From: Spartobacteria bacterium
GTDB lineage: Bacteria > Verrucomicrobiota > Verrucomicrobiia > Chthoniobacterales > Chthoniobacteraceae
DNA: 64,000 nucleotides
Direction of reading: 5' to 3'
Assembly (NCBI GenBank): GCA_021324825.1
Contig: JAJPII010000047.1
Location: forward strand, 1 to 64,000
Both the position numbers and the translations under genes were made by a program. The notes under the pieces are model-generated. The model ran no database searches. It saw nothing but the letters and a program-made list of their open reading frames with translations, and was not told where the DNA came from. Positions 8,221 to 15,840 of the stretch are shown piece after piece. How positions within the stretch are numbered: position 1 is the stretch's first letter; every line of letters starts with the position of its first letter.

Positions 8221-8704
8221 TCACTTCCAAAAGTCAGGAAAGAATACACTGATTGGATTTCCTATATGTTTTGGATCTTCCAATGCGCGGCGAGCCAGGG
8301 TGGTTATCTCTGATTTGTATGTCTCAAGTTTGGGCGTGAACGTGTAAATGTCGGTATTGTCGACCACAATCGAGTTTACTTGATTAACGTCAAAGGGTAA
8401 GCGATCCGCCTTCCGGATTATCTGGACGATAGGCAGTTTCAAAGCGTGCCGCAAAGCCATTTCGTAAAATACGTTCGGGTTTAATAGCGAGAGGTCGGCC
8501 ACGACCAGTCGGCATAGTTTGATGTGCTCAAGAATATGTGTGGTGATCATCCCTGGCTCGGCAATTTTGTCTGCCCGCACGACCTCAAGCCCGAGCTCCT
8601 TCAGGGCGGGCTCAACCAACGTAGAAAGAAAAAGGTCACTATGCCTTCGAGACTCGCTGTCTTCTGTCCCGATTGGTGAAATAAAAAAGCAGGTCGACTC
8701 CCAT
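8221..8704 (-). CDS. TIR-like / nucleoside 2-deoxyribosyltransferase-like protein, probably frameshifted near its start
   Basis: The protein reads FFISPIGTEDSESRRHSDLF, then LVEPALKELGLEVVRADKI, EPGMITTHILEHIKLCRLVVADLS and NPNVFYEMALRHALKLPIVQ. This order of blocks is typical of the TIR-like/NDT-like nucleotide-cleaving fold found in bacterial defence genes: a glycine-containing first loop, the R-A-D-x-I strand, the ADLS strand, and the NPNVFYE helix with a likely catalytic Glu. The homology begins in a frame with no ATG, GTG or TTG upstream of the ISPIG motif. An ATG at 8702-8704, 23 bases after the upstream stop, is in the other frame. The two would join as one protein if the run of six T (8683-8688) had five. 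So this is a sequencing error, an inactivating indel, or a +1 recoding site. Without a shift the longest ordinary frame starts at TTG 8619 and lacks the first motif. Confidence 0.65.
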
Positions 8705-8727
8705 TTCGTAGAACCGCCCGGCTTGGG

Positions 8728-9432
8728 TCACACTTCTACTACCTGAGAACCTGCGGGTGCAGACCGGATCGCCGGGTCACTCTCCACACCAGCTTCTTCA
8801 AGCGATTGTTCAATGGGAACAAGCGTCTCGGCACCCGCGATTGTTCGCAGCAACCCCAAGTCCTTGATATTTACGACAAATAGATCTATGCACTCCTTGG
8901 GATTGTCCACCTCCACATCGCTGTCGAGTAATCTGTCCTTCATGACTTCATGCGCTGGAAGTCGTTTGCTCACGTAAGTATCGTAAAGCACCTTGAAAGG
9001 CGCGACACCAGTGACGGCCAGTTTGAATTGGGCATCCAACCGGGTCCGCCGGTCGTATTCTGGGTTGCATGCGGTTCGGCCGGATTCGGTAAGCTCAAGG
9101 AATTCGGCGGCGTAACTTCCGACAGTAATCCCGTACTTGCCGGAATTAGTGATTAGCATTCGGGTCGCGCTGCTATTGGGGTTCCGTTCCAATTTTTCAA
9201 GCAGTGTGAGCCTCCGAACTTTCCCGCCGGCTGCGAACTTGAAAATCGCGTCGCCAATCACGGTTGCTTCGCGGTAGGGAACGACGGGATAAGGACGTTG
9301 TATCGCGGATCTTTTCTGCCTCTTCTTCCCTTGCGGGTCGGCCTTATTTGTCCGGGCCTTTGATTTGCCCTTTCCGGTCGCCGCCTTCGTTGGCGGCTCA
9401 GTCGTCGGCTGCTCGTTTTCCGGGTCGCTCAT
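8728..9432 (-). CDS. Winged-helix-like island protein of unknown function
   Basis: 234 residues. The first 45 are a low-complexity linker rich in Lys, Thr, Pro and Glu (TKAATGKGKSKARTNKA). The core from about 48 to 190 starts YPVVPYREATVIGDAIFKF and contains LLEKLERNPNSSATRMLITNSGKYG and AEFLELTESGR, a helix-turn-helix followed by a 'LTESGR' wing-like hairpin as in winged-helix domains. The next segment (FKVLYDTYVSKRLPAHEVMKD) is helical. I do not recognise a named family with certainty; it resembles DUF5343-like proteins. It ends 23 bases before the TIR-like gene and should be co-transcribed with it, suggesting a sensor/adaptor plus effector pair. Confidence 0.6.
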   Translation of the reverse strand: MSDPENEQPTTEPPTKAATGKGKSKARTNKADPQGKKRQKRSAIQRPYPVVPYREATVIGDAIFKFAAGGKVRRLTLLEKLERNPNSSATRMLITNSGKYGITVGSYAAEFLELTESGRTACNPEYDRRTRLDAQFKLAVTGVAPFKVLYDTYVSKRLPAHEVMKDRLLDSDVEVDNPKECIDLFVVNIKDLGLLRTIAGAETLVPIEQSLEEAGVESDPAIRSAPAGSQVVEV

Positions 9433-9911
9433 AAATGTTTGCTCCGTACTTTAATGTTCTGGGGGAGCCGGAGGCAAAAGGGATTTTACCGTTAGCCTTT
9501 CAGAAAGCGAAACATTTCGCATGATTTGGCGATTTTCGCGCTGAACTGCCCAGGGCACCGGTCAACGATTAACAACCCGCTCGCTGCCCTGCGGAAGTCC
9601 GTGGTGGCCTGCCGCAGCCTGGCCGGGACAAGAAGGCACGGAGTAACCCTGCGGCGGGTGCGTTCCTCTCATGTTGCATGAAGTAAAACTTACCGCCCCG
9701 AGTCGAGCCGAGATAAACCCGACGCATCTTGATTCAAGAGATCGGGTGAAGCGGCGCAGTAGTAGGTCTTCTGGCGATCGAAAAACTGAAAGTCCATGCT
9801 GTTTCGGCGTATTCGACCTTCACTGCCAAATACTGCCATTATCGCCGGTTTTCGAGGGATATTGAGGGTTGTAAAGGGACACCGAAGGACGTAATTTACT
9901 CTGTAGATATG
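9433..9911. other. Non-coding stretch upstream of the winged-helix gene, with alternative RNA stems
   Basis: No convincing gene. A GC-rich block at 9587-9655 contains CTGCGG (9589-9594), CCGTG (9599-9603), GCCGCAG (9611-9617), CACGG (9637-9641) and CTGCGGC (9649-9655). GCCGCAG can pair perfectly with the downstream CTGCGGC, or its inner six bases can pair with the upstream CTGCGG, and CCGTG pairs with CACGG. These mutually exclusive stems may be a structured RNA or a recombination site. The rest is AT-richer and holds the presumed promoter of the minus-strand pair. Confidence 0.4.
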
Positions 9912-9938
9912 AAAAACTCCCTTAAAAGCGGGGGTTTT
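9912..9938. terminator. Terminator-like stem-loop at the right island junction
   Basis: AAAACTCCC and GGGGGTTTT form a nearly perfect stem around a short loop, and the plus-strand copy ends in a T run. On either strand it has the look of a rho-independent terminator. It overlaps the first bases of the attR-like repeat by three bases. Confidence 0.5.
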
Positions 9939-9979
9939 GTAATCAGCAGGTCATCGGTTCGAATCCGATTGCCGGCTCC
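9936..9979 (+). repeat. Right attachment site (attR-like), displaced tRNA-Thr 3' half
   Basis: This is the second copy of the 44-base repeat that starts in the anticodon loop of tRNA-Thr. It folds into the same T arm (ATCGG/CCGAT) and half of the acceptor stem, and with the next base reads T-CCA, like a normal encoded tRNA 3' end. It is most simply the original chromosomal tRNA end pushed aside by integration. No 5' half is present, so it is not a functional tRNA. Confidence 0.85.
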
Positions 9980-10215
9980 ATTGCAAAGCCCATATCATCA
10001 ATGGATTACTGAGCAGGGTTCTCAGTATCAAAAAGATCGGCGGCAGCCGCATTGCCGTTACTGCCAAAACAGTTTCCGCCACACTTGGCTCCCGAACGAG
10101 CGCACGGTGGCCGTCGGAAGCTGGTTCAATCGGCTTTCAAAAAGGAGGCGCCCCGTGCCTATTGAGGACTGAGTAATAGAGTGACAAGAATTGATTGTTT
10201 TGTTATGATTTCGGC

Positions 10216-11163
10216 ATGGCAAAACAACGTGACTTCGAAGGCATGGAAAAGCGGCGCTTCGGGGCGTTCGCTTTGCTGGAAAAGGGTTTTCCCAAGCGGA
10301 AGTAGCCCGCCGTACCGGGGTAATCCGGCAGTCTGTATTGCGCTGGAACCGCCAGCGGCTCGACGGAGGCAAGCAAGCTCTAAGCGCGGCGGGAAGAGCC
10401 GGGCGCAAACCGCGACTGGATCCAGAGCAGGAGCGCGAGTTGATCGATGTCTTGGTGGCAGGCCCAGAGGCTGCCGGCTTCCCAACTCCAATATGGACCC
10501 TTGAACGAGTAGCCAAGGTCATCAGGGCGCGCTTCAAAATCCCATACCATTCAACCAGTGCGCTACGCCTGTTGCGTGATCGTCTTGGCTGGAGTTGCCA
10601 GAAGCCGGTAGGGCGGGCGCTGGAACACGACGAGGAGGCCATCACGTTATGGAAACGCAAGACTTGGCCGGAGCAAAAAGAAAGCCCGCTTCGAAGCGCG
10701 CACCATTGTTTTCATTGATGAAAGCAGACTGACGCAGAAGCCCCACCGCGTCCGGACCTGCTCGCCCAAAGGGAAACCCCGCTGCTCTTCCATTGTTTCA
10801 ACTGGAAGAACGTCGGCGCCATCGCCGGCTTGAGTTGGTGGAACTTCTACTTCCGGCTTTTACCCGGAGCCATCAAAAGTCCGCAGGTCATCGCCTTCCT
10901 CAAACATCTTCAAATCCATCTCAAAGGAAAATTGCTTGTCATCTGGGGACGGAGCGGCCCTTCATCGCTCCAAAGAGGTTCAGGAATACCTCGAGTCCTT
11001 GGGAGGCAAGGTGATCGCCCGACGTCTTCCCGCATGTGCCCCGGAACTCAATCCAGTCGAATATCTCTGGGGATACTGGAAACAACATGAACTGCCCAAC
11101 TTGTGCGCCCGCGATGTGTGTCTCGGGCTGCCGCAACCTCGCCCTCCGGGCGTTTGTGAATAA
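10216..11163 (+). pseudogene. IS630-family transposase, broken by several frameshifts
   Basis: Fragments in successive frames reassemble into one transposase. The N-terminus is MAKQRDFEGMEKRRFGAFAL. The helix-turn-helix is QAEVARRTGVIRQSVLRWNR. The first catalytic Asp is in TIVFIDESRLT, the second in WDGAALHRSKEV (in the shifted frame), and the Glu in PELNPVEYLWGYWK. The frame changes near 10290, 10675, 10770 and 10945, so at least four indels separate it from an active gene. The product would have bound element ends and cut DNA with a DDE active site. I could not define terminal inverted repeats. The element lies 236 bases to the right of the island end. Confidence 0.85.
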
Positions 11164-11310
11164 GCCTCGCGTTATACCTTTTCCATCTCAATCCCATGAC
11201 CCTATTTGCAGAACTTGACGGACACAACTGAGCCACAACTCAAACTTTTGGATTTCCTGTAAGCCAAGTCGTTAATGAATTGTTGAGCATGGCGACCCGG
11301 GCCTGCGAGT

Positions 11311-12426
11311 TCAACGAAGCAGCGCGGCGGCGGTCCAAAGAATGGGCGCCTGGCCATGCAGATCGCCGGTCGCGCGTCCACGAGCCAGGTAGAAGCCCAG
11401 TTGTTTTTCCAAATCCGGACCGACTGCTTTCATGCCCTTGCTTGTCATAATGCAGACGTTCTTCAAGTTGCCGCCGGCATCGAGTTCGGACACCAGCGCC
11501 AGCCAGGCCTTGCGGGCGGCGGGGCCGAAGTTTTTTTCGTCCAACCACCCGCGCTTCACCCCTGCGACCATGGCAAAGGCAAACATCCCCGTGCCTGAGG
11601 TTTCAGCCCATGCGTCCGGCTTGTCCACGAGTTGGCGCCAGAGTCCGTTTTCACCCTGGTATTTTAACAGCGAGGCCATCATTTTTTGGTAGCCCTCCAG
11701 GATGCGGGCATATTTGGGATGATTTTTCGGCAGTTCGCCGAGCAGTTCCGTCATGCCCGCGGCAAACCATCCGCAACCCCGGCCCCAGACGAACGGGGAA
11801 TCCTCGGCGTGAAAAACCAGCCCGTTCGGCTGTTGGAGTTTGTCGAGATAGGTCGCGACGAGGAGCGCCGCGCGGTCGAGATACTTCTTATCGCCCGTCG
11901 CCCGGTAGGCCTGCGCTTGCAGAAGGGAAATCATGTAAATATCGTCCACCCAATAGCGCGCTTCATTCGTCAATCCGTCGGGTGTGGGCTTTTCCCACTG
12001 CTCATCGGCGAATCGGATGCCGAAGGTCAGATATTTTTCGTCCTTGGTGAGCAGGTAAAGTTCGAGGGGGAGAGCGCCGAAAACATGGTCGTCCACATGA
12101 AGTCGTTTCGGGATGCGCCCGGCGCCTTCCGGGGTGAAGAATCGATCAAAGCGGCGAATCAGCCGCTGTTGCAGATCCTTGTCGCCGGTTAATTTTGCAA
12201 TTTCGAGCGCGCCATACCATGTGATGACTTCGGGATAGATGACGGTTTTGTCCCTGCCATTTTCATACTGGAATTTGCGGGCGCTGTAATTCTCCGCCAC
12301 GCGTTTGCCGACTTGCGCCGGCGATGTTCCGGCGGGCCATTTTTCTTCGGCGGATGCAGCCGATACGGCCAAAAGCAGCGTGCATAGAACGGAACCAAGA
12401 CTGCGGTGATATGGGGGCTTGTTCAT
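11311..12426 (-). CDS. GH105/GH88-type unsaturated rhamnogalacturonyl (glucuronyl) hydrolase
   Basis: 371 residues with a signal peptide (LCTLLLAVSAASA, cleavage near residue 26), so the enzyme acts in the periplasm or outside. The family hydrates the double bond of 4,5-unsaturated uronic acids left by polysaccharide lyases and thereby releases a keto-uronate. Visible family motifs are HVDDHVFGALPLELY near residue 110, YWVDDIYMISLLQAQ near 160 with the catalytic Asp pair, and WGRGCGWFAAGMTELL near 220. Length is normal for YteR-type enzymes. It is divergent from the DUF4861 gene (86 bases between starts) and belongs with kduI and kduD by function. Confidence 0.9.
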   Translation of the reverse strand: MNKPPYHRSLGSVLCTLLLAVSAASAEEKWPAGTSPAQVGKRVAENYSARKFQYENGRDKTVIYPEVITWYGALEIAKLTGDKDLQQRLIRRFDRFFTPEGAGRIPKRLHVDDHVFGALPLELYLLTKDEKYLTFGIRFADEQWEKPTPDGLTNEARYWVDDIYMISLLQAQAYRATGDKKYLDRAALLVATYLDKLQQPNGLVFHAEDSPFVWGRGCGWFAAGMTELLGELPKNHPKYARILEGYQKMMASLLKYQGENGLWRQLVDKPDAWAETSGTGMFAFAMVAGVKRGWLDEKNFGPAARKAWLALVSELDAGGNLKNVCIMTSKGMKAVGPDLEKQLGFYLARGRATGDLHGQAPILWTAAALLR

Positions 12427-12511
12427 GACGTGATTTTAACATAGGTTCGGGCCTTTGCGTGCCGCGATTTGTCCCTCGCATAAATCCATCGGATGTTGTC
12501 GCTCAATTCCC

Positions 12512-13711
12512 ATGCAACATTTTCTTGTTTTTTTGACCGCGCTGGCGCCTTTCAGCATTTATGCCGCGACGCCGGCGTTCACCCTCACCGTCGCCAATGA
12601 TCTGAGCGATTCCCCACGCCGGGCGGAAACCCTCGTCGTCCCGTGGCCGGAAGTCTCCGCCCGCCTGCCCGGCGCGCAGATCGACCATGTGGCGGTGAAG
12701 TTCGATGGGCGGTTGATTCCGGTGCAAGTGACTAATTTCGATCCGGTCAACGCGGAAGGCCACGCTGACGCACTCCTCTTCCAACACGATTTCGCCGCCG
12801 GCGAGCGCTTGGCCCGGTTCACCGTTGAAACGACTCGCTATCCCGTGCCGCCCTTTCCGACCAAGGTCTTCGCGCGTTATGTGCCGGAGCGGCTGGATGA
12901 CTTCGCCTGGGAGAACGACCGCGTCGCCCACCGCGTCTACGGCCCCGCCCTTTCCCTGCCGTCCGCGGGCAAGAATCAACTCATCAGCAGCGGCGTCGAT
13001 CTCTGGGTCAAGCGCGTGCGCTATCCCATCGTGGATCGCTGGTATCTCAAGGGGGAATACCACCGCGACACTGGCGAAGGTCTGGACACCTATAACGTGG
13101 GCAAGTCGCGCGGGGCGGGCGGCGTGGGGATTTGGGATGGCGCGAGGCTGCTTGTCTCCGGCAATTGGAAAACGTGGAAGATTCTCGCCAACGGCCCCGT
13201 GCGCACCGTCTTCGAGATCACTTATGACTATGGAGACGCGGGCGGCTTTACGGCCAAGGAAACCAAGCGTTTCACGGTCGATGCCGGCCATAACCTTGAC
13301 CAGGTGGAGAGCACTTTCGAATTTCGGAACCCGGCAGGAGAAATCACGATCGGCATTGGCCTCGCAAAGATGAAGGAAAACAGCACGCCCGAACTCGCGC
13401 GCGACAATGTCGGGCGGCGCTGGCAGAGCGTGTGGGCGGAGTATCCCAAAAATGGGCGCATCGGAACGGGAATCGTTCTGGCAGCGAATGCGGCCCCGGC
13501 GGACTTCGCGGAAGACGATCTCAATTACCTCATCCTGACCAAAGCCAAGCCCGGCCAGCCGCTGCGATATTACATCGGCGCGGGCTGGGATCGCAGCGGT
13601 GATTTTTCCGATGAAAAATCGTGGACCGCTTATCTCGGTGACGTTGGCCGCCGACTGTCCTCTCCGCTCAAGCTGGAGTATTCCCCGGCGGCGGCGACGC
13701 CAAAACCGTGA
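12512..13711 (+). CDS. DUF4861 secreted protein
   Basis: 399 residues with a signal peptide (LVFLTALAPFSIYAA). The body has the DUF4861 pattern: FTLTVANDLSDSPRRAETLVV, RYVPERLDDFAWENDRVAHRVYGPAL near residue 125-150, YHRDTGEGLDTYNVGKSRGAG near 190-210, and a beta-rich C-terminus. DUF4861 proteins accompany polysaccharide lyases and GH88/GH105 enzymes in uronate-degrading loci, and some are thought to be lyases or hydrolases; no reaction can be assigned from this sequence. The ATG at 12512 puts the signal peptide at the very N-terminus. It is divergent from GH105 and convergent with kduD. Confidence 0.82.
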   Translation: MQHFLVFLTALAPFSIYAATPAFTLTVANDLSDSPRRAETLVVPWPEVSARLPGAQIDHVAVKFDGRLIPVQVTNFDPVNAEGHADALLFQHDFAAGERLARFTVETTRYPVPPFPTKVFARYVPERLDDFAWENDRVAHRVYGPALSLPSAGKNQLISSGVDLWVKRVRYPIVDRWYLKGEYHRDTGEGLDTYNVGKSRGAGGVGIWDGARLLVSGNWKTWKILANGPVRTVFEITYDYGDAGGFTAKETKRFTVDAGHNLDQVESTFEFRNPAGEITIGIGLAKMKENSTPELARDNVGRRWQSVWAEYPKNGRIGTGIVLAANAAPADFAEDDLNYLILTKAKPGQPLRYYIGAGWDRSGDFSDEKSWTAYLGDVGRRLSSPLKLEYSPAAATPKP

Positions 13712-13723
13712 AGCGGCCTGGCG

Positions 13724-14491
13724 CTACCGGCCCAACCAGCCGCCATCGACCACCAGTATATGTCCGCTCACGTAGTCGCTTGCCGGGCCGGCCAGGAAGA
13801 CGACCGGGCCTTTGAAATCGCGCGGCTCGCCCCAGCGTCCCGCCGGAATGCGTCCCAGGATTGACTCGCTACGCGTCGGGTCGTTGCGCAAAGCCTCCGT
13901 GTTATCCGTCGTGACATAGCCCGGCGCGATGGCGTTGACCTGAACGCCCCGGCCCGCCCATTCGTTGGAAAGCGCCATGGTCAACCGGCCGATGCCGCCT
14001 TTGCTGGCCGCGTAGCCGGGCACGTTGACGCCGCCTTGGAAGGTGAGCAGCGACGCGGTAAAAATGATCTTGCCCGACCCGCGCGCGAGCATGTCGCGGC
14101 CCAGCTCCCGGCTTAAGACAAACTGCGCGCTCAGGTTCACCTCGATGACTTGATCCCAGTATTCATCCGAATGCTCCGCCGCCGGCTGGCGCAAAATGGT
14201 TCCGGCATTGTTGACGAGAATGTCGATGCGCGGGAAATCCGTCTTCACCTGTCGGATGAACGTCCGCAGCGAGTCGCGTTGCGCGAAGTCGCAACGATAC
14301 GCGCGGAACTCGCGTCCCAGCGCGCGCACCGTGCGCTCGACTTCGCTGCCACGCGGTTCCAGCGAAGCGCTCACGCCGATGATGTCGGCTCCGGCTTCGG
14401 CGAGAGCCTCGGCCATGGCTTTGCCAATGCCGCGCTTGCAGCCCGTGACGAGCGCGATCTTTCCATCAAGTCGAAATTGATCGAGAATCAT
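13724..14491 (-). CDS. kduD: 2-dehydro-3-deoxy-D-gluconate 5-dehydrogenase (KduD-type SDR)
   Basis: KduD reduces 3-deoxy-D-glycero-2,5-hexodiulosonate to 2-keto-3-deoxygluconate with NAD(P)H in the cytoplasm. It is a classical 255-residue SDR: TGCKRGIG cofactor loop near residues 17-24, NNAGT near 90, catalytic Ser in FTASLLTF, and YAASK catalytic Tyr/Lys, then APGYVTTDNTEALR, a segment characteristic of KduD. The start ILDQFRLDGKIALVTG matches KduD N-termini, so ATG 14491 is preferred over the one 24 bases upstream. kduI lies 91 bases upstream on the same strand. The intervening sequence carries one end of the dispersed repeat. Confidence 0.9.
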   Translation of the reverse strand: MILDQFRLDGKIALVTGCKRGIGKAMAEALAEAGADIIGVSASLEPRGSEVERTVRALGREFRAYRCDFAQRDSLRTFIRQVKTDFPRIDILVNNAGTILRQPAAEHSDEYWDQVIEVNLSAQFVLSRELGRDMLARGSGKIIFTASLLTFQGGVNVPGYAASKGGIGRLTMALSNEWAGRGVQVNAIAPGYVTTDNTEALRNDPTRSESILGRIPAGRWGEPRDFKGPVVFLAGPASDYVSGHILVVDGGWLGR

Positions 14492-14534
14492 AAGTTTGAA
14501 ATAGAACGACAACAACGACGCCGCTCAGGGCGAG

Positions 14535-14553
14535 AAGTGCGTGACACGCTTTA
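14535..14553. repeat. Isolated right end of the dispersed palindromic repeat
   Basis: AAGTGCGTGACACGCTTTA matches the right end of the repeats at 54640-54762 and 58667-58752 with one or two changes. No core hairpin or left end is seen beside it, so it is a degenerate or solo end between kduI and kduD. Confidence 0.5.
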
Positions 14554-14582
14554 GGCGGGAAAATCATAACGCGCCCCTTGTC

Positions 14583-15413
14583 TTAGCGCAGATCCCGCAC
14601 GGGAATGCCGTCCATGTCGGCGAACCGCTGGTTCTCCCCGCCCATCGCCCAGACAAACGAATACGCCCGCGTCCCGCATCCGGAATGGATCGACCACGCC
14701 GGGGAAAGCACTGCTTCCTCGCTGTGCATCAGGAGGTGCCGGGTCTCATCGCCCGCGCCCATCAGATGCACTACCGCCGCGTTTTCCTCCACGTTGAAAT
14801 AAAGGTAAACCTCCGAGCGCCGCAGATGCGTGTGCGCTGGCATGGTGTTCCAGACGCTGCCGGTCTCCAACTGCGTGTATCCCATCACAAGCTGGCAGCT
14901 TTTAATGCCGCCCTCGTGGATGTATTGATAGAGCGTGCGTTGGTTAGCTTCCTCGGGCGTGCCGAGGCGGAGCCGGCTGGCGTCCGCATGCGTCGCGCGC
15001 GTGGCGGGATAAGCGGTGTGCGCGGGGTAGCTCACGAGATAGAATCGAGCCGCCTTGCCAGATTCCGCGTTGGAAAAAACGATCTCCCGGCTGCCGCGCC
15101 CAATGTAAAGACACTCCAATGGCGCGAGGTCATGGTCCGCTCCATCGACGCCAACCCGTCCGGCGGCTCCCAAGTTAAGCACGCCCAGTTCCCGCCGTTC
15201 GCAGAAATATTCGCTCGCGAGTTCCCTTTCCGCGGGCAGTGGAAGCGGGATGTCGCCGGGCGCGGCCGCACCGATGACGGCGCGGTCGGTTTCCCAATAG
15301 AGCAAATTGATTTGCCCGGTTTGAAAGAGAGCTTCGACATGGCAGGCGGCGCGCAGCTCGCGCGTGGTCATGCGGGGGTATTCGTTTTTGCTGACGGCGT
15401 AACGGATTTGCAT
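14583..15413 (-). CDS. kduI: 5-dehydro-4-deoxy-D-glucuronate isomerase
   Basis: KduI isomerises 5-keto-4-deoxyuronate (the spontaneous product of unsaturated galacturonate) to 2,5-diketo-3-deoxygluconate, the substrate of KduD. The 276-residue length equals the family. It is a double-cupin zinc enzyme: the metal ligands HTH...E are in PAHTHLRRSEVYLYF near residues 192-206, and the last His is in SIHSGCGT near 243. GYTQLETGSVWNTMPAHTH is a diagnostic stretch. ATG 15413 (MQIRYAVSKNEY) matches the family start; the frame is open 51 bases further. Together with kduD and GH105 it gives the central part of a pectin catabolic route. Confidence 0.95.
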   Translation of the reverse strand: MQIRYAVSKNEYPRMTTRELRAACHVEALFQTGQINLLYWETDRAVIGAAAPGDIPLPLPAERELASEYFCERRELGVLNLGAAGRVGVDGADHDLAPLECLYIGRGSREIVFSNAESGKAARFYLVSYPAHTAYPATRATHADASRLRLGTPEEANQRTLYQYIHEGGIKSCQLVMGYTQLETGSVWNTMPAHTHLRRSEVYLYFNVEENAAVVHLMGAGDETRHLLMHSEEAVLSPAWSIHSGCGTRAYSFVWAMGGENQRFADMDGIPVRDLR

Positions 15414-15840
15414 AAGAACAGTTAGTGAGGCCGAGGGAGACGCTGGCAATGAGAAAATTTTCAAGCGGGTAAAGCGCGTTTATCCCGACCGGAGACGCAT
15501 CCGATTTGGCAGACGCCGCGCGCGAATCCTCTACGAGGGAAAACACCATTTGGGACTGCTCGAGGAATTGCGTCTGAGCGGGGAGGACGAGCAGGGCAAC
15601 GTGAAACTCGCCACGCTGGAACGCAGCGGGAGAGATAAGCGTGATCAAAAAAAAGGAACGTTGGGGCTTTGAACCAGGTTGACATCGGCGCTCGGTTCTG
15701 ATGAAATTCGCAGCCATGGATCGGCTGCTTTGGATGCGGACCGCGCTTCGCGCCGTTCATCCACGCGGCAATTTCCCGCCCGTCTTTGGAATCCATGCAT
15801 CTCGGATTTTCCGGTTTCGGATCACCCCAGAAAGAATACC
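15414..15840. other. Intergenic region between kduI and the GH9 gene
   Basis: 427 bases between divergent genes. Short frames on both strands are open but none has a recognisable product. The plus-strand frame reading ARILYEGKHHLGLLEELRL looks protein-like, with an even amino-acid mix, and might be a gene remnant. Promoters for kduI and the GH9 gene should lie here. No operator palindrome is obvious. Confidence 0.5.

Larger units (their letters stand above)
6785..9979. mobile_element. Integrated genomic island at tRNA-Thr, no integrase visible
   Basis: The segment between the two tRNA 3'-half copies holds a zeta-toxin-like gene, a 50-residue ORF and, on the other strand, a winged-helix-like gene followed by a TIR-like/deoxyribosyltransferase-like gene. 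It also has non-coding stretches richer in A+T than the flanks. None of the reading frames shows the R..H.R..Y pattern of a tyrosine recombinase, so the element has either lost its integrase or is mobilised in trans. An eroded IS630 lies just beyond the right end. The presence of toxin-like and TIR-like cargo resembles small defence islands. Confidence 0.75.

Noticed and set aside
8680-8690. TTTTTTA as a programmed -1 frameshift site in the TIR-like gene
   Set aside because: The required change from the ATG frame to the conserved frame is +1 (or -2), and the codon register does not fit X XXY YYZ.
9671-9865. A 64-codon frame in the island's right part
   Set aside because: No recognisable product, no ribosome site, and composition like the non-coding flanks.
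9909-10172. A frame running from the attR repeat toward the IS630
   Set aside because: Its first part reads through the orphan tRNA half and the rest has no family match, so it is not a supported gene.
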